A DNA stretch of 64,000 bases, taken from NCBI RefSeq assembly GCF_011752525.1, contig NZ_VWXI01000011.1:1-64000 (forward strand), given 5' to 3'. Both the position numbers and the translations under genes were made by a program. The notes under the pieces are model-generated. The model was not told the DNA's origin. It did not search any database and saw only the letters and a program-made list of their open reading frames with translations. The DNA comes from Pantoea sp. Cy-639. Its GTDB lineage: Bacteria; Pseudomonadota; Gammaproteobacteria; Pseudomonadales; Pseudomonadaceae. Shown here piece after piece: positions 54,072 through 64,000 of this stretch (positions within the stretch are counted from its first letter, which is position 1; the number at the start of each line of letters is the position of its first letter).

Positions 54072-57000
54072 ATGACGGACGCCTTCGAACTCCCGCAATC
54101 GCTGGTCCAGGCCCTGGTGCAGCGCGCTGCCCGGACCCCGGACCAGGTCGCCTTGCGCTTTCTCGCCGATGCGCCTGGCGAGCAGGCCGTGCTCAGTTAC
54201 CGGGACCTCGATCAGCGTGCCCGGACCATCGCTGTGGCGCTGCAGGCCCAGGCCGGCTTCGGCGAGCGCGCGGTGCTGCTGTTCCCCAGTGGGCCGGACT
54301 ATGTGGCGGCCTTCTTCGGCTGCCTGTACGCCGGCGTGATCGCGGTACCGGCCTATCCCCCGGAGTCCTCGCGCCAGCACCACCAGGAGCGCCTGCTGTC
54401 GATTATCGATGACGCCGAGCCACGCCTGCTGCTCACCGTCGAGGCGCTGTGCGACAGCCTGCAGGGGCTCGGTGGCGACAAGGCGCCGGGCTTGCTGGCG
54501 GTCGACGGGCTGGACCCGTGCCTGGCCGGGCAGTGGCAGCCACCGTTGCTGGCGGCCGATGACATCGCCTTCCTGCAGTACACCTCGGGTTCCACCGCGT
54601 TGCCCAAGGGGGTGCAGGTCAGCCACGGCAACCTGGTCGCCAACGAGCAACTGATCCGCCACGGCTTCGGCATCGACCTGAACCCTGACGATGTGATCGT
54701 CAGTTGGTTGCCGCTGTACCACGACATGGGCCTGATCGGCGGCCTGCTGCAGCCGATCTTCAGCGGCGTGCCCTGCGTGCTGATGTCCCCCGGCTACTTC
54801 CTCGCCCGGCCACTGCGCTGGCTGCAGGCGATCAGCGAATACGGCGGCACCATCAGCGGCGGCCCGGACTTCGCCTACCGCCTGTGCAGCGAACGGGTGA
54901 GCGACGCGGCCCTGGCCGGGCTCGACCTGAGCCGTTGGCGTGTGGCCTATTCCGGTTCCGAGCCGATCCGCCAGGACAGCCTGAGCACCTTCGCTGCCAA
55001 GTTCGCCGCTTGCGGTTTTGCGGCCGACAGTTTCTTTGCCAGCTACGGCCTGGCCGAGGCCACCCTGTTCGTCAGCGGCAGCCGTCGCGGCCAGGGTATC
55101 GGCGCCCTGGCGCTGGACGCCGAGGCGTTGGCCGGCAATCGCGCCGAGCCGGGCCAGGGCAGTGTGCTGATGAGTTGCGGCTACCCGCAGCCGGGGCATA
55201 CGGTGCGCATCGTCGAGCCGGGCCGGCAGTTGTCGCTGGGCGACAATCAGGTTGGCGAGATCTGGGCCGCCGGCCCGAGCATCGCCTTGGGCTATTGGCG
55301 CAATCCCGAGGCCAGTGCCCGCACGTTCGTCGAGCGCGATGGCCAGACCTGGTTGCGCACCGGCGACCTGGGCTTCCTGCGCGACGGCGAGGTGTTCGTC
55401 ACCGGACGCCTGAAGGACATGCTCATCGTGCGTGGCCAGAACCTCTATCCGCAAGATCTGGAAAAGACCCTCGAGCGCGAGGTGGAGGTGTTGCGCAAGG
55501 GCCGTGTGGCGGTATTCGCCGTGGATGACCAGGGCGAGGAGGGGATCGGCGTGGCGGTGGAGATCAGTCGCAACGTGCAGAAGGCGGTCGAGCCCAGGGT
55601 GTTGATCGATACCCTGCGCCGGGTGATCGCCGATGCCTGCCGCCAGGCTCCGGCAGCGGTGCTGCTGCTCAACCCGGGCGCCTTGCCCAAGACGTCCAGC
55701 GGCAAGCTGCAGCGTTCGGCCTGCCGCCTGCGCATGGGCGATGGCAGCCTGGATTGCTATGCACGTTTTCCGGCGCTTGAGCCGGCAAGGGCTGGAGGAC
55801 ACGTTGCCGACCCATTGCAGGCGCGCATCGCCGCAGTCTGGCGCGAGGTGCTCCAGGTCGAGGCGGTGGCGGCGGACGATCACTTCCTGCTGCTGGGCGG
55901 CAACTCCATCGCCGCTACCCAGGTGACCGCGCAGCTCACTGACGAACTGGGGACCCAGCTGGGCCTGCGGACCTTGTTCGAGGCGCCGACCCTGGCCGAG
56001 TACAGCGCCGCCGTGGCGGTCCAGCTTGCCGCGGGAGGTAGCGCGCCGGGTGCGATCGAGGCTTGTGATCGCGCCCAGGCGCTGGCGCAATCGCTGGCCC
56101 AGAACCGTTTGTGGCTGTTGTGGCAGTTGCAGCCGCAATCGGCCGCCTACAACATTCCGGCGGGGCTGCACTTGCGTGGCGAGCTCGACGAAGCGGCCCT
56201 CGAGGCCAGCTTCAAGGCGCTGGTGGCCCGTCACGAATCCCTGCGCACGCTGTTCGACGAGGTCGACGGCCAGGCGTTGCAGCGCGTCCTGCCGCAGATG
56301 CCGCTGACCTTGCAGCGCTACGACCTCGAGGGCCTGGCGCCGGACGAAGTGGCCGCGCGCCGGGAGGACGAGGCGCAGCAGCCGTTCGACCTGCGCCAGG
56401 GGCCGCTGCTGCGGGTGACCCTGGCGCGTCTGGGCGATGAAGAGCACCAACTGTGGGTGACCTTGCACCATATCGTCGCCGACGGCTGGTCGCTGAATAT
56501 CCTGCTCGACGAGTTCGCCCGCCTGTACGCGGCCCGGGGGCAGGCGGCGTCGCTGCCTGAGCTGGCGCTGGGGTATGCCGACTATGGCCGTTGGCAGCGC
56601 CAGTGGCTGGCCGGCGGCGAGGCCGAGCGCCAACTGCGCTACTGGACCGCCAGGCTGGGTGATGACCTGCCGGTGCTCGACCTGTGCACCGACCAGCCAC
56701 GCACCAGCCAGCAGGCCAACAGCGCCATGCGCTTGAGCGTGAAGGTGCCCGCCAGCCTGGGGACGGCCCTGAAGGCGTTGGCCCGTGAACGGCAGGCCAG
56801 CCTGTTCATGGTCCTGCTGGCCGGTTGGCAGGCGCTGCTGCACCGTTATACCGGCCAGGGCGATATCCGCGTCGGCGTGCCCAATGCCAACCGCCCGCGC
56901 CTGGAAACCCAGGGCATGGTCGGCTTCTTCATCAACACCCAGGTGCTGCGTGCCGAGCTCGATGGCCGCCTGCCGTTCGCCCGGCTGCTGGAGCAGGTAC

Positions 57001-60000
57001 GCCAAGCTACCCTGGAGGCCCAGGCCCATCAGGACCTGCCGTTCGAGCAACTGCTCGAAGCCTTGCCCGAGGCGCGCGAGCAGGGGCTGTTCCAGGTCAT
57101 GTTCAACCACCAGCAGCGCGACCTGTCGGCCCTGCGCCGGCTGCCGGGCCTGCTCGCCGAAGAGTTGCCATGGCACAGCCGCGAGGCCAAGTTCGACCTG
57201 CAGTTGCACAGCGAGGAAGACCACCTGGGGCGCCTGACCCTGGCTTTCGACTATGCCGCCGAGCTGTTCGAGGCGACTACCGTCGAGCGCCTGGCCGGCC
57301 ACCTGTTGGCCCTGCTCGAGCAGGTGTGCGCCGATCCGCAGCGGGCGCTGGGCGACGTGCGCCTGCTCGATGAGCCCGCCCAGGCGCAGTTGCTGGCCTG
57401 GGGCCAAGCCGTGATGCCAGGCGCCGAGCGGCTGCTGGTCGAGCAGCTCAACGAGCAGGCGCGGTTGACCCCCGAGCGCACCGCGCTGGTCTGGGAGGGC
57501 GGCCAGCTCGACTATGCCGAGCTGCACCAGCAGGCCAACCGCCTGGCCCACTACCTGCGTGACAAGGGCGTCGGCCCGGATACCCGCGTGGCCATCGCCC
57601 TGGAGCGTTCGCCGCAACTGCTGGTAGGCCTGCTGGCCATCCTCAAGGCCGGCGGCGCCTATGTGCCGCTGGACATCGACTACCCAGCCGATCGCCTGGC
57701 CTACATGCTCACCGATTGCCAGGCTGGCCTGCTGCTCAGCCACAGCGACCTGCTCGAGCGCCTGCCACAGGTCGACGGTGTCGGCGCCATCGCCCTTGAC
57801 CAGTTGCACCTGGACAACTGGCCGAGCCAGGCGCCCGGCCTGCACCTGCACGGCGACAACCTGGCCTATGTGATCTACACCTCCGGTTCCACCGGCCAGC
57901 CCAAGGGCGTGGGCAACACCCATGCGGCCCTGGCCGAGCGTCTGCACTGGATGCAGCAGACCTATGCGCTGCAGGCCAGCGACGTGCTGATGCAAAAGGC
58001 GCCGATCAGTTTCGACGTATCGGTGTGGGAGTGCTTCTGGCCCCTGGTCACCGGCAGCAAGCTGGTGCTCGCGGGGCCGGGCGAACACCGTGATCCGCAA
58101 CGCATCGCCCAGTTGGTCCAGCAGCATGGGGTGACCACGCTGCACTTCGTGCCGCCGCTGTTGCAGGTGTTCGTCCAGGAGCCGCAGGCCGCTGCCTGTA
58201 CCAGCCTGCGCCGGTTGTTCAGCGGTGGCGAGGCGCTGTCCGCCGCGTTGCGCGACCGGGTGCTGCACCTGCTGCCACAGGTACGGCTGGACAACCGCTA
58301 TGGCCCGACCGAGACCGCTATCAACGTCACCCACTGGCAATGCCAGGCCAGCGATGGCGAGCGCTCGCCGATCGGCCGGCCGCTGGGCAATGTCCTGTGC
58401 CGGGTGCTCGACGATGGCTTCGAACCTTGCGTGCCAGGTGTGCCGGGTGAACTGTGCCTGGGGGGCGCAGGGTTGGCCCGAGGCTACCTTGGTCGCCCGG
58501 GCCTGACCGCCGAGCGCTTCGTGCCCCAGCCCGACGGCAACGGCGCGCGCCTGTACCGCAGCGGTGACCGGGCGCGCTGGCATGTGCCCAGTGCGTCGCT
58601 GGACTACCTCGGACGCCTCGACCAGCAGGTGAAGGTGCGTGGTTTTCGTGTCGAGCCCGAGGAAGTGCAGGCGGTGCTGCTGGCCCAGCCTGGCGTCGAG
58701 CAGGCCCTGGTGCTGATTCACCAGGACGCCGTCGGCGCCCAGTTGGTCGGCTACTACAGTGGTGTCGAGCAGGATGCCGCGTTGCTGCAGGCCCTGGCCG
58801 AGCGCCTGCCGTCCTACATGGTGCCGGCGCAGTTGATCCACCTGGCGCGGATGCCCCTGGGGCCAAGTGGCAAGGTCGAGCGCAGGGCGCTGCCGGCGCC
58901 GGTCTGGCAGCAGCGTGAACATGTCGAGCCGCAGGGCCCACTGCAACAGCAGGTCGCGGCGATCTGGCGCGAGGTGCTTGGGTTGAAGCAGGTCGGCCTG
59001 CGGGATGATTTCTTCGCCCTCGGTGGTCACTCGCTGCTGGCGACCCAGGTGGTCTCGCGCACCCGTCAGGCGCTGGATGTCGAGTTGCCGCTCAAGGCCT
59101 TGTTCGAGGCCCGCGAGCTGGGGGCTTTCTGCGCCGAGGTCGCGCGCTTGCACGAAAGCGGCGCGCGCAACCGGCAGGGCGCGATTGCCCGGGTCGATCG
59201 ACGCCAGGCCGTGCCATTGTCCTACTCCCAGCAACGCATGTGGTTCCTCTGGCAGATGGAGCCGGACAGCCCCGCCTACAACGTCGGCGGCATGGCGCGC
59301 CTGAGCGGCGTGCTGCATGTGGATGCCTTCGAACGCGCCTTGCAGGCGTTGATCGTGCGCCACGAGACCCTGCGTACCACCTTCCCCAGCGTCGACGGCA
59401 AGCCGTGCCAGTGCGTGGCCGACGACAGCAGCCTGCAACTGCAGTGGCACGATTTCACTGCTGGCGCCGCAGACACCCGGCAGCGACGCCTGCAGCAACT
59501 GGCGGACGACCAGGCGCACCAGCCGTTCGACCTGGCCTGGGGGCCATTGCTGCGCGCCTGCCTGGTGAAGACCGCCGAGCGCGAACACTACTTCGTGCTG
59601 ACCCTGCACCATATCGTCACCGAAGGCTGGGCCATGGACATCTTCGCCCGTGAGCTGGCCGAGCTGTACGAGGCCTTCGTCGACGAGCGCGAGTCGCCGC
59701 TGGCACCGCTGCCGGTGCAGTACCTGGACTACAGCGTGTGGCAACGCCAGTGGCTGGAGAGCGGCGAGGGTGCGCGCCAGCTGGCCTACTGGCAGGCACG
59801 CCTGGGCGATGAGCACCCAGTGCTGAGCCTCCCCAGCGACCGCCCGCGTCCGGCGGTGCAGAGCCATCGTGGCGGGCTGTACCGCTTCGACCTCGCCCCG
59901 ACACTGGTCGAACGCGTTCACGCCTTCAACGGCCAGCGTGGCCTGACCCTGTTCATGACCATGACCGCCACCCTGGCCGTCCTGCTGCACCGCTACAGCG

Positions 60001-63000
60001 GCCAGCGCGACCTGCGCATCGGCGCGCCGGTGGCCAACCGTATCCGCCCGGAAAGCGAAGGGCTGATCGGTGCCTTCCTCAACACCCAGGTGCTGCGTTG
60101 CGAGCTGGACGGGCAGATGAGCGTCGCCGCGTTGCTCGAGCAGGTGCGCCAGGCCATTGTCGAAGGCCAGTCGCACCAGGACCTGCCGTTCGAGCAACTG
60201 GTCGAGGCACTGCAACCACCGCGTTCGAGCGCCTACAATCCGCTGTTCCAGGTGATGTGCAACGTACAGCGCTGGGCTTTCCAGCAGAGTCGCGAGCTGG
60301 TCGGCATGCAGGTGGACTACCTGGTCAACGACGCCAGCGCCACCAAGTTCGACCTGTATCTCGAGGTGACCGACCTCGATGGCCGCCTGGGCTGCTGCTT
60401 CACCTATAGCCGCGACCTGTTCGACGAGCCGCGCATCGCCCGCATGGCCGAGCACTGGCAACAGCTGCTGGTGGCCATGCTCGACGATCCAGGGCAGCGG
60501 CTGTGCGAGCTGCCGATGCTTGGCGCGGCCGAGCGGCAACTGTTGATCGGCCAGCTCCAGGGCGAGCAGGACTGCGCTCTCGACCAGACCCTGCACGGCT
60601 TGTTCGCCGCCCAGGCCGAGCGCACGCCCGGCGCCCTGGCGCTGACCTTCGCCGGCCAGCACCTGAGCTACGCCGAGCTGGAGCAGCGGGCCAATCGCCT
60701 GGCCCGCGCCCTGCGCGAGCGCGGGGTCGGCCCGCAGGTCCGCGTCGGCCTGGCGCTGGAGCGCTCGCCGGACATGGTGGTCGGCCTGTTGGCCATCCTC
60801 AAGGCCGGTGGCGCCTATGTGCCGCTGGACCCGGAATACCCGATCGACCGCCTGCGCTACATGATCGAGGACAGCCGCCTGGGCCTGCTGCTTGGCCAGC
60901 GCGGGCTGCTCGAGCGCCTGGCGCCGCTGCCCGAGGGCGTGGCCAGCTGGTGCCTGGAGGATGACGCCGCGCACCTGTCGGGCTACAGCGATGCTCCGCT
61001 GGACAACCTCAACCTGCCGCAGCACCAGGCCTACCTGATCTACACCTCCGGTTCCACCGGCCAGCCCAAGGGTGTGGTGGTCAGCCATGGCGAGATCGCC
61101 ATGCACTGCCAGGCGGTGATCGCCGCGTTCGGCATGCGCAGCGACGACTGCGAACTGCACTTCTATTCGATCAACTTCGATGCCGCCAGCGAGCGGCTGC
61201 TGACCCCGTTGCTGTGCGGCGCCCGCGTCGTGCTGCGGGCCCAGGGCCAGTGGGGCGCCGAAGAGATCTGCCAACTGCTGCGCGAGCAGCAGGTGAGCAT
61301 TCTCGGCTGCACCCCGAGCTATGGCAGCCAGTTGGCCCAGCACCTGGCCGGGCAAGGCCAGCGATTGCCGGTGCGCCTGGTGATCACCGGCGGCGAGGCG
61401 CTGACCGGCGAGCACCTGCAACGCATCCGCCAGGCGTTCGCGCCGCAGCAGTTGTTCAACGCCTACGGGCCTACCGAAACCGTGGTCATGCCACTGGCCT
61501 GCCTGGCTCCGGACACGCTGCCCGGCGAGGCCGGCAGCGTGCCGATCGGGCGGGTGATCGGGGCGCGCAGCGCCTACATCCTCGACGAGGACCTGGCCTT
61601 GCTGCCGCCGGGCGGGATCGGCGAGCTGTATATCGGTGGCGCCGGCCTGGCCCAGGGCTATCACGACCGTCCAGGCCTCAGCGCCGAGCGCTTCGTCGCC
61701 GACCCGTTCAGTCATGACGGTGGCCGCCTGTATCGCACCGGCGACCTGGTGCGGTTGTGCGCCGACGGTCTGGTGGAGTATGTCGGGCGCGCCGACCAGC
61801 AGGTGAAGATCCGCGGTTTCCGCATCGAACTGGGCGAGATCGAGAGCCGTCTGCAAGCGCACGCGGATGTCGAGGAGGCCGTCGTCCTGGCCCTGGACCT
61901 TCCGGGTGGCAGGCAACTGGTCGGCTACCTGGTGTGCGCGCAGGCCTCGGCCGACAGCGAGGCGCAGGCCCTGTTGCGCGACGCGGTCAAGGTCGATGCG
62001 CGCCGGCATCTGCCGGAGTACATGGTGCCGGCGCACCTGGTGCTGCTCGAGCGCCTGCCGCTGATGGGCAACGGCAAGCTCGACCGCCGCGCACTGCCGG
62101 CACCGGACCTGGAACAGGCGCGCCAGCATTACCTGGCCCCGGCCAATGCGCTGGAAAGCCAGTTGGCGCAGGTCTGGCGCGAAGTGCTCAACGTGCCGCG
62201 CATTGGCGTGCAGGACAACTTCTTCGAGCTGGGCGGTGATTCGATCCTGTCGATCCAGGTGGTCAGCCGCGCTCGTCAGTTGGGCTTGCAGTTCACCCCG
62301 CGCGACCTGTTCCAGCACCAGACCATCCAGACCTTGGCGGCGGTGGTCACCCGCAGCGCGGCGCCCAGCGACATCGAGCAGGGGCTACGCCAGGGCCGCA
62401 CCGCCCTGACGCCGATCCAGCACTGGTTCTTCGACAGCGCAGTGGCGCAACCACAGCACTGGAACCAGGCGGTGCTGCTCGAGGGACGCCAGCCACTGCA
62501 GGCCGAGCGCCTGGAGCGGGCCCTCGGCGCGCTGGTGGCGCACCACGACAGCCTGCGTCTGCGCTTCGTCCAGGCCAATGGCCGCTGGCACGGCGACTAC
62601 GCCCAGGCGGGCGGCCAACCGCTGTTGTGGACCGCCACGGTCAGCGACTTTGCCGACTGCCAGGCGTTGTACACCGATGTGCAACGCAGCCTGGACCTCG
62701 ATCAGGGGCCGCTGCTGCGAGGGTTGCTGCTGACCGACGGGCAGGGGGCGCAACGCTTGCTGCTGGCGATCCATCACCTGGTGGTCGATGGCGTGTCCTG
62801 GCGGGTGCTGCTGGAAGACCTGCAGGCGCTGTACCGCGGCGCCACGCTGGCGGCCAAGACCCATGCCATGAGCGATTGGGCCGCGCGCCTGGCCAGCTAT
62901 GCCGGCAGTGATTCGCTGCGCGACGAGCTGGACTGGTGGGAAACCCAGCTGGGCGACGCCTGCCTTGAACTGCCCTGCGACCACCCTCAGGGCGGCAACC

Positions 63001-64000
63001 TGCAGCGTCATGCCCGAAGCCTGGCCATCGAGCTGGACACCGAACAGACCCGGCAATTGCTGCAGCAAGCCCCGGCGGCGTACCACACCCAGGTCAACGA
63101 CCTGCTGCTGACCGCCCTGGCGCGCACCCTGTGCCGCTGGACCGGCGATGCGCAGGTGTTGGTGCAGCTCGAGGGCCATGGCCGTGACGGTCTGTTCGAA
63201 GACATGGACCTGACCCGCAGCGTCGGCTGGTTCACCAATGCCTATCCGCTGAGCCTGAGCCCCGTCCCGGGCGATGACGAGGCGGCCCGGGCGGCGTCGA
63301 TCAAGGGCATCAAGGAGCAACTGCGCCAGGTCCCGCACAAGGGCCTGGGGCATGGCGTGCTGCGCTACCTGGCCGATCCGGCCGTGCGCGAACGCATGGC
63401 AGCGTTGCCCCAGGCACGCATCACCTTCAACTACCTCGGCCAGTTCGACCAGCAGTTCGACGCCACGGCGCTGTTCCAGCCGCTGGATGAACCGGCGGGC
63501 CTGCCCCATGACCTGGAGGCGCCGCTGCCGAACTGGCTGAGCGTCGATGGCCAGGTGTATGGCGGTGCCCTGCAGTTGCGCTGGCGCTTCAGCAACGAGC
63601 GCTTCGAGGTATCGACCATCGAGGCCTTGGCCGAAGCCTATCGCCAGGAACTGCTGGCCCTGGTCGCGCATTGCCTGGCCGAGGGCAACGGCAGCTTCAC
63701 GCCGTCGGACTTCCCGCTGGCGCAACTGACCCAGGAGCAGATCGATACGTTGCCGGTGCCGGCCGCCGAGATCGAAGACGTCTACCCACTGACGCCGATG
63801 CAGGAGGGCCTGCTGCTGCATACCCTGCTGGAGCCAGGCACCGGTCTGTACTACATGCAGGACCGCTATCGGATCGACAGCGCCCTGGATCCCGAGCGTT
63901 TCACCCAGGCCTGGCAGGCCGTGGTGGCACGCCATGAGGCACTGCGCGCATCGTTCAGCTGGAACGCCGGCGAGGCGATGCTGCAGATCATCCACAAGCC
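54072..64000 (+). CDS. pvdL: Pyoverdine chromophore synthetase PvdL (5' ~3,309 codons; runs off the window)
   Basis: A non-ribosomal peptide synthetase that builds the acyl-Glu-D-Tyr-Dab chromophore precursor. Domains seen: fatty acyl-AMP ligase (~1-590; [16 protein letters not shown]), carrier S612 (GGNS); condensation (~665-1100; HHIVADG 799-805), adenylation (Y1269[10 protein letters not shown]), carrier S1654 (GGHS); condensation (HHIVTEG 1846-1852), adenylation ([11 protein letters not shown] from Y2324), carrier S2724 (GGDS); epimerase (~2780-3220; HHLVVDG 2901-2907); then the start of a fourth-module condensation domain ([14 protein letters not shown]). This order and the epimerase after the third carrier match PvdL (4342 residues in P. 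aeruginosa), so about 1,030 codons lie beyond the edge. Amino-acid identities are from the family. Confidence 0.95.
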   Translation, partial: MTDAFELPQSLVQALVQRAARTPDQVALRFLADAPGEQAVLSYRDLDQRARTIAVALQAQAGFGERAVLLFPSGPDYVAAFFGCLYAGVIAVPAYPPESSRQHHQERLLSIIDDAEPRLLLTVEALCDSLQGLGGDKAPGLLAVDGLDPCLAGQWQPPLLAADDIAFLQYTSGSTALPKGVQVSHGNLVANEQLIRHGFGIDLNPDDVIVSWLPLYHDMGLIGGLLQPIFSGVPCVLMSPGYFLARPLRWLQAISEYGGTISGGPDFAYRLCSERVSDAALAGLDLSRWRVAYSGSEPIRQDSLSTFAAKFAACGFAADSFFASYGLAEATLFVSGSRRGQGIGALALDAEALAGNRAEPGQGSVLMSCGYPQPGHTVRIVEPGRQLSLGDNQVGEIWAAGPSIALGYWRNPEASARTFVERDGQTWLRTGDLGFLRDGEVFVTGRLKDMLIVRGQNLYPQDLEKTLEREVEVLRKGRVAVFAVDDQGEEGIGVAVEISRNVQKAVEPRVLIDTLRRVIADACRQAPAAVLLLNPGALPKTSSGKLQRSACRLRMGDGSLDCYARFPALEPARAGGHVADPLQARIAAVWREVLQVEAVAADDHFLLLGGNSIAATQVTAQLTDELGTQLGLRTLFEAPTLAEYSAAVAVQLAAGGSAPGAIEACDRAQALAQSLAQNRLWLLWQLQPQSAAYNIPAGLHLRGELDEAALEASFKALVARHESLRTLFDEVDGQALQRVLPQMPLTLQRYDLEGLAPDEVAARREDEAQQPFDLRQGPLLRVTLARLGDEEHQLWVTLHHIVADGWSLNILLDEFARLYAARGQAASLPELALGYADYGRWQRQWLAGGEAERQLRYWTARLGDDLPVLDLCTDQPRTSQQANSAMRLSVKVPASLGTALKALARERQASLFMVLLAGWQALLHRYTGQGDIRVGVPNANRPRLETQGMVGFFINTQVLRAELDGRLPFARLLEQVRQATLEAQAHQDLPFEQLLEALPEAREQGLFQVMFNHQQRDLSALRRLPGLLAEELPWHSREAKFDLQLHSEEDHLGRLTLAFDYAAELFEATTVERLAGHLLALLEQVCADPQRALGDVRLLDEPAQAQLLAWGQAVMPGAERLLVEQLNEQARLTPERTALVWEGGQLDYAELHQQANRLAHYLRDKGVGPDTRVAIALERSPQLLVGLLAILKAGGAYVPLDIDYPADRLAYMLTDCQAGLLLSHSDLLERLPQVDGVGAIALDQLHLDNWPSQAPGLHLHGDNLAYVIYTSGSTGQPKGVGNTHAALAERLHWMQQTYALQASDVLMQKAPISFDVSVWECFWPLVTGSKLVLAGPGEHRDPQRIAQLVQQHGVTTLHFVPPLLQVFVQEPQAAACTSLRRLFSGGEALSAALRDRVLHLLPQVRLDNRYGPTETAINVTHWQCQASDGERSPIGRPLGNVLCRVLDDGFEPCVPGVPGELCLGGAGLARGYLGRPGLTAERFVPQPDGNGARLYRSGDRARWHVPSASLDYLGRLDQQVKVRGFRVEPEEVQAVLLAQPGVEQALVLIHQDAVGAQLVGYYSGVEQDAALLQALAERLPSYMVPAQLIHLARMPLGPSGKVERRALPAPVWQQREHVEPQGPLQQQVAAIWREVLGLKQVGLRDDFFALGGHSLLATQVVSRTRQALDVELPLKALFEARELGAFCAEVARLHESGARNRQGAIARVDRRQAVPLSYSQQRMWFLWQMEPDSPAYNVGGMARLSGVLHVDAFERALQALIVRHETLRTTFPSVDGKPCQCVADDSSLQLQWHDFTAGAADTRQRRLQQLADDQAHQPFDLAWGPLLRACLVKTAEREHYFVLTLHHIVTEGWAMDIFARELAELYEAFVDERESPLAPLPVQYLDYSVWQRQWLESGEGARQLAYWQARLGDEHPVLSLPSDRPRPAVQSHRGGLYRFDLAPTLVERVHAFNGQRGLTLFMTMTATLAVLLHRYSGQRDLRIGAPVANRIRPESEGLIGAFLNTQVLRCELDGQMSVAALLEQVRQAIVEGQSHQDLPFEQLVEALQPPRSSAYNPLFQVMCNVQRWAFQQSRELVGMQVDYLVNDASATKFDLYLEVTDLDGRLGCCFTYSRDLFDEPRIARMAEHWQQLLVAMLDDPGQRLCELPMLGAAERQLLIGQLQGEQDCALDQTLHGLFAAQAERTPGALALTFAGQHLSYAELEQRANRLARALRERGVGPQVRVGLALERSPDMVVGLLAILKAGGAYVPLDPEYPIDRLRYMIEDSRLGLLLGQRGLLERLAPLPEGVASWCLEDDAAHLSGYSDAPLDNLNLPQHQAYLIYTSGSTGQPKGVVVSHGEIAMHCQAVIAAFGMRSDDCELHFYSINFDAASERLLTPLLCGARVVLRAQGQWGAEEICQLLREQQVSILGCTPSYGSQLAQHLAGQGQRLPVRLVITGGEALTGEHLQRIRQAFAPQQLFNAYGPTETVVMPLACLAPDTLPGEAGSVPIGRVIGARSAYILDEDLALLPPGGIGELYIGGAGLAQGYHDRPGLSAERFVADPFSHDGGRLYRTGDLVRLCADGLVEYVGRADQQVKIRGFRIELGEIESRLQAHADVEEAVVLALDLPGGRQLVGYLVCAQASADSEAQALLRDAVKVDARRHLPEYMVPAHLVLLERLPLMGNGKLDRRALPAPDLEQARQHYLAPANALESQLAQVWREVLNVPRIGVQDNFFELGGDSILSIQVVSRARQLGLQFTPRDLFQHQTIQTLAAVVTRSAAPSDIEQGLRQGRTALTPIQHWFFDSAVAQPQHWNQAVLLEGRQPLQAERLERALGALVAHHDSLRLRFVQANGRWHGDYAQAGGQPLLWTATVSDFADCQALYTDVQRSLDLDQGPLLRGLLLTDGQGAQRLLLAIHHLVVDGVSWRVLLEDLQALYRGATLAAKTHAMSDWAARLASYAGSDSLRDELDWWETQLGDACLELPCDHPQGGNLQRHARSLAIELDTEQTRQLLQQAPAAYHTQVNDLLLTALARTLCRWTGDAQVLVQLEGHGRDGLFEDMDLTRSVGWFTNAYPLSLSPVPGDDEAARAASIKGIKEQLRQVPHKGLGHGVLRYLADPAVRERMAALPQARITFNYLGQFDQQFDATALFQPLDEPAGLPHDLEAPLPNWLSVDGQVYGGALQLRWRFSNERFEVSTIEALAEAYRQELLALVAHCLAEGNGSFTPSDFPLAQLTQEQIDTLPVPAAEIEDVYPLTPMQEGLLLHTLLEPGTGLYYMQDRYRIDSALDPERFTQAWQAVVARHEALRASFSWNAGEAMLQIIHK

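Noticed and set aside
54045..62318. 2757-codon open frame on the minus strand opposite pvdL
   Set aside because: Antisense to a complete NRPS reading frame with canonical motifs; low-complexity, His/Gln/Leu-rich translation without domains. It reflects high third-position GC.

Overview
The window is chromosomal DNA of a fluorescent Pseudomonas, most likely of the P. putida group. It is GC-rich, and gene content and order match that genus: ppsR/ppsA, cmaX-crfX-cmpX-sigX-oprF, rmf/rlmKL, two tandem cbb3 oxidase sets followed by ccoGHIS, and pvdS divergent from pvdL. Several intergenic gaps carry the GC-rich palindromes (REP-like) common in this group. No rRNA, tRNA, insertion sequence, prophage or CRISPR array was seen. 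Species assignment is inference.

Layout. (1) 1-4.3 kb, minus strand: a gene cut by the left edge, an MHS-type transporter, L-2-hydroxyglutarate oxidase (lhgO), its probable FadR-type regulator, and a small unknown gene. A 15-bp sequence is repeated upstream of both the regulator and lhgO and looks like the operator. (2) 4.7-13 kb: the 180-kDa-class NAD-glutamate dehydrogenase gdhB, then divergent ppsR and ppsA for control and synthesis of PEP. (3) 13-18.8 kb: an alpha/beta hydrolase, rraA, and the envelope-stress cluster cmaX-crfX-cmpX-sigX-oprF. (4) 19-25 kb: pyrD, rmf with a very structured leader, rlmKL, dacB, yggL. (5) 25-29.5 kb: a BvgS/EvgS-type hybrid kinase with its LuxR-type regulator. 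(6) 29.7-36.7 kb: dgt, a three-gene YqjK/YqjE/YqjD-like envelope operon, a small thioredoxin-fold protein, a small orphan gene, an RluA-type pseudouridine synthase, an Aer-type energy taxis receptor and a CPBP membrane protease. (7) 36.7-49.4 kb, minus strand: two complete ccoNOQP operons, then ccoG-ccoH-ccoI-ccoS and a SafE-like membrane protein for copper and iron-sulfur dependent assembly of cbb3 oxidase. The upstream set has an ANR-type box; the ccoG-proximal set has no obvious one. (8) 49.4-53.2 kb: small housekeeping genes, an orphan periplasmic binding protein and a siderophore-type acyltransferase. (9) 53.2-64 kb: the iron-starvation sigma factor pvdS (Fur-box-like site upstream) and the first ~3,309 codons of the pyoverdine chromophore synthetase pvdL, which runs off the right edge.

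How it fits together. The right third joins microaerobic respiration to iron acquisition. Fur probably represses pvdS, and PvdS probably drives pvdL and the acyltransferase at 52.2 kb, because TAAAT-N16-CGT-type promoters precede both. No wholly new system was recognised. The most interesting signals are regulatory or evolutionary: a perfect PvdS-type box laid over the stop codon of the preceding gene, an ANR box inside the neighbouring hydrolase reading frame, near-identical blocks between the tandem cco sets, a four-hairpin rmf leader, the paired FadR-type operators, and a palindrome in front of the BvgAS-like pair. All functional statements come from reading the sequence and from memory of these families; no database search was run.
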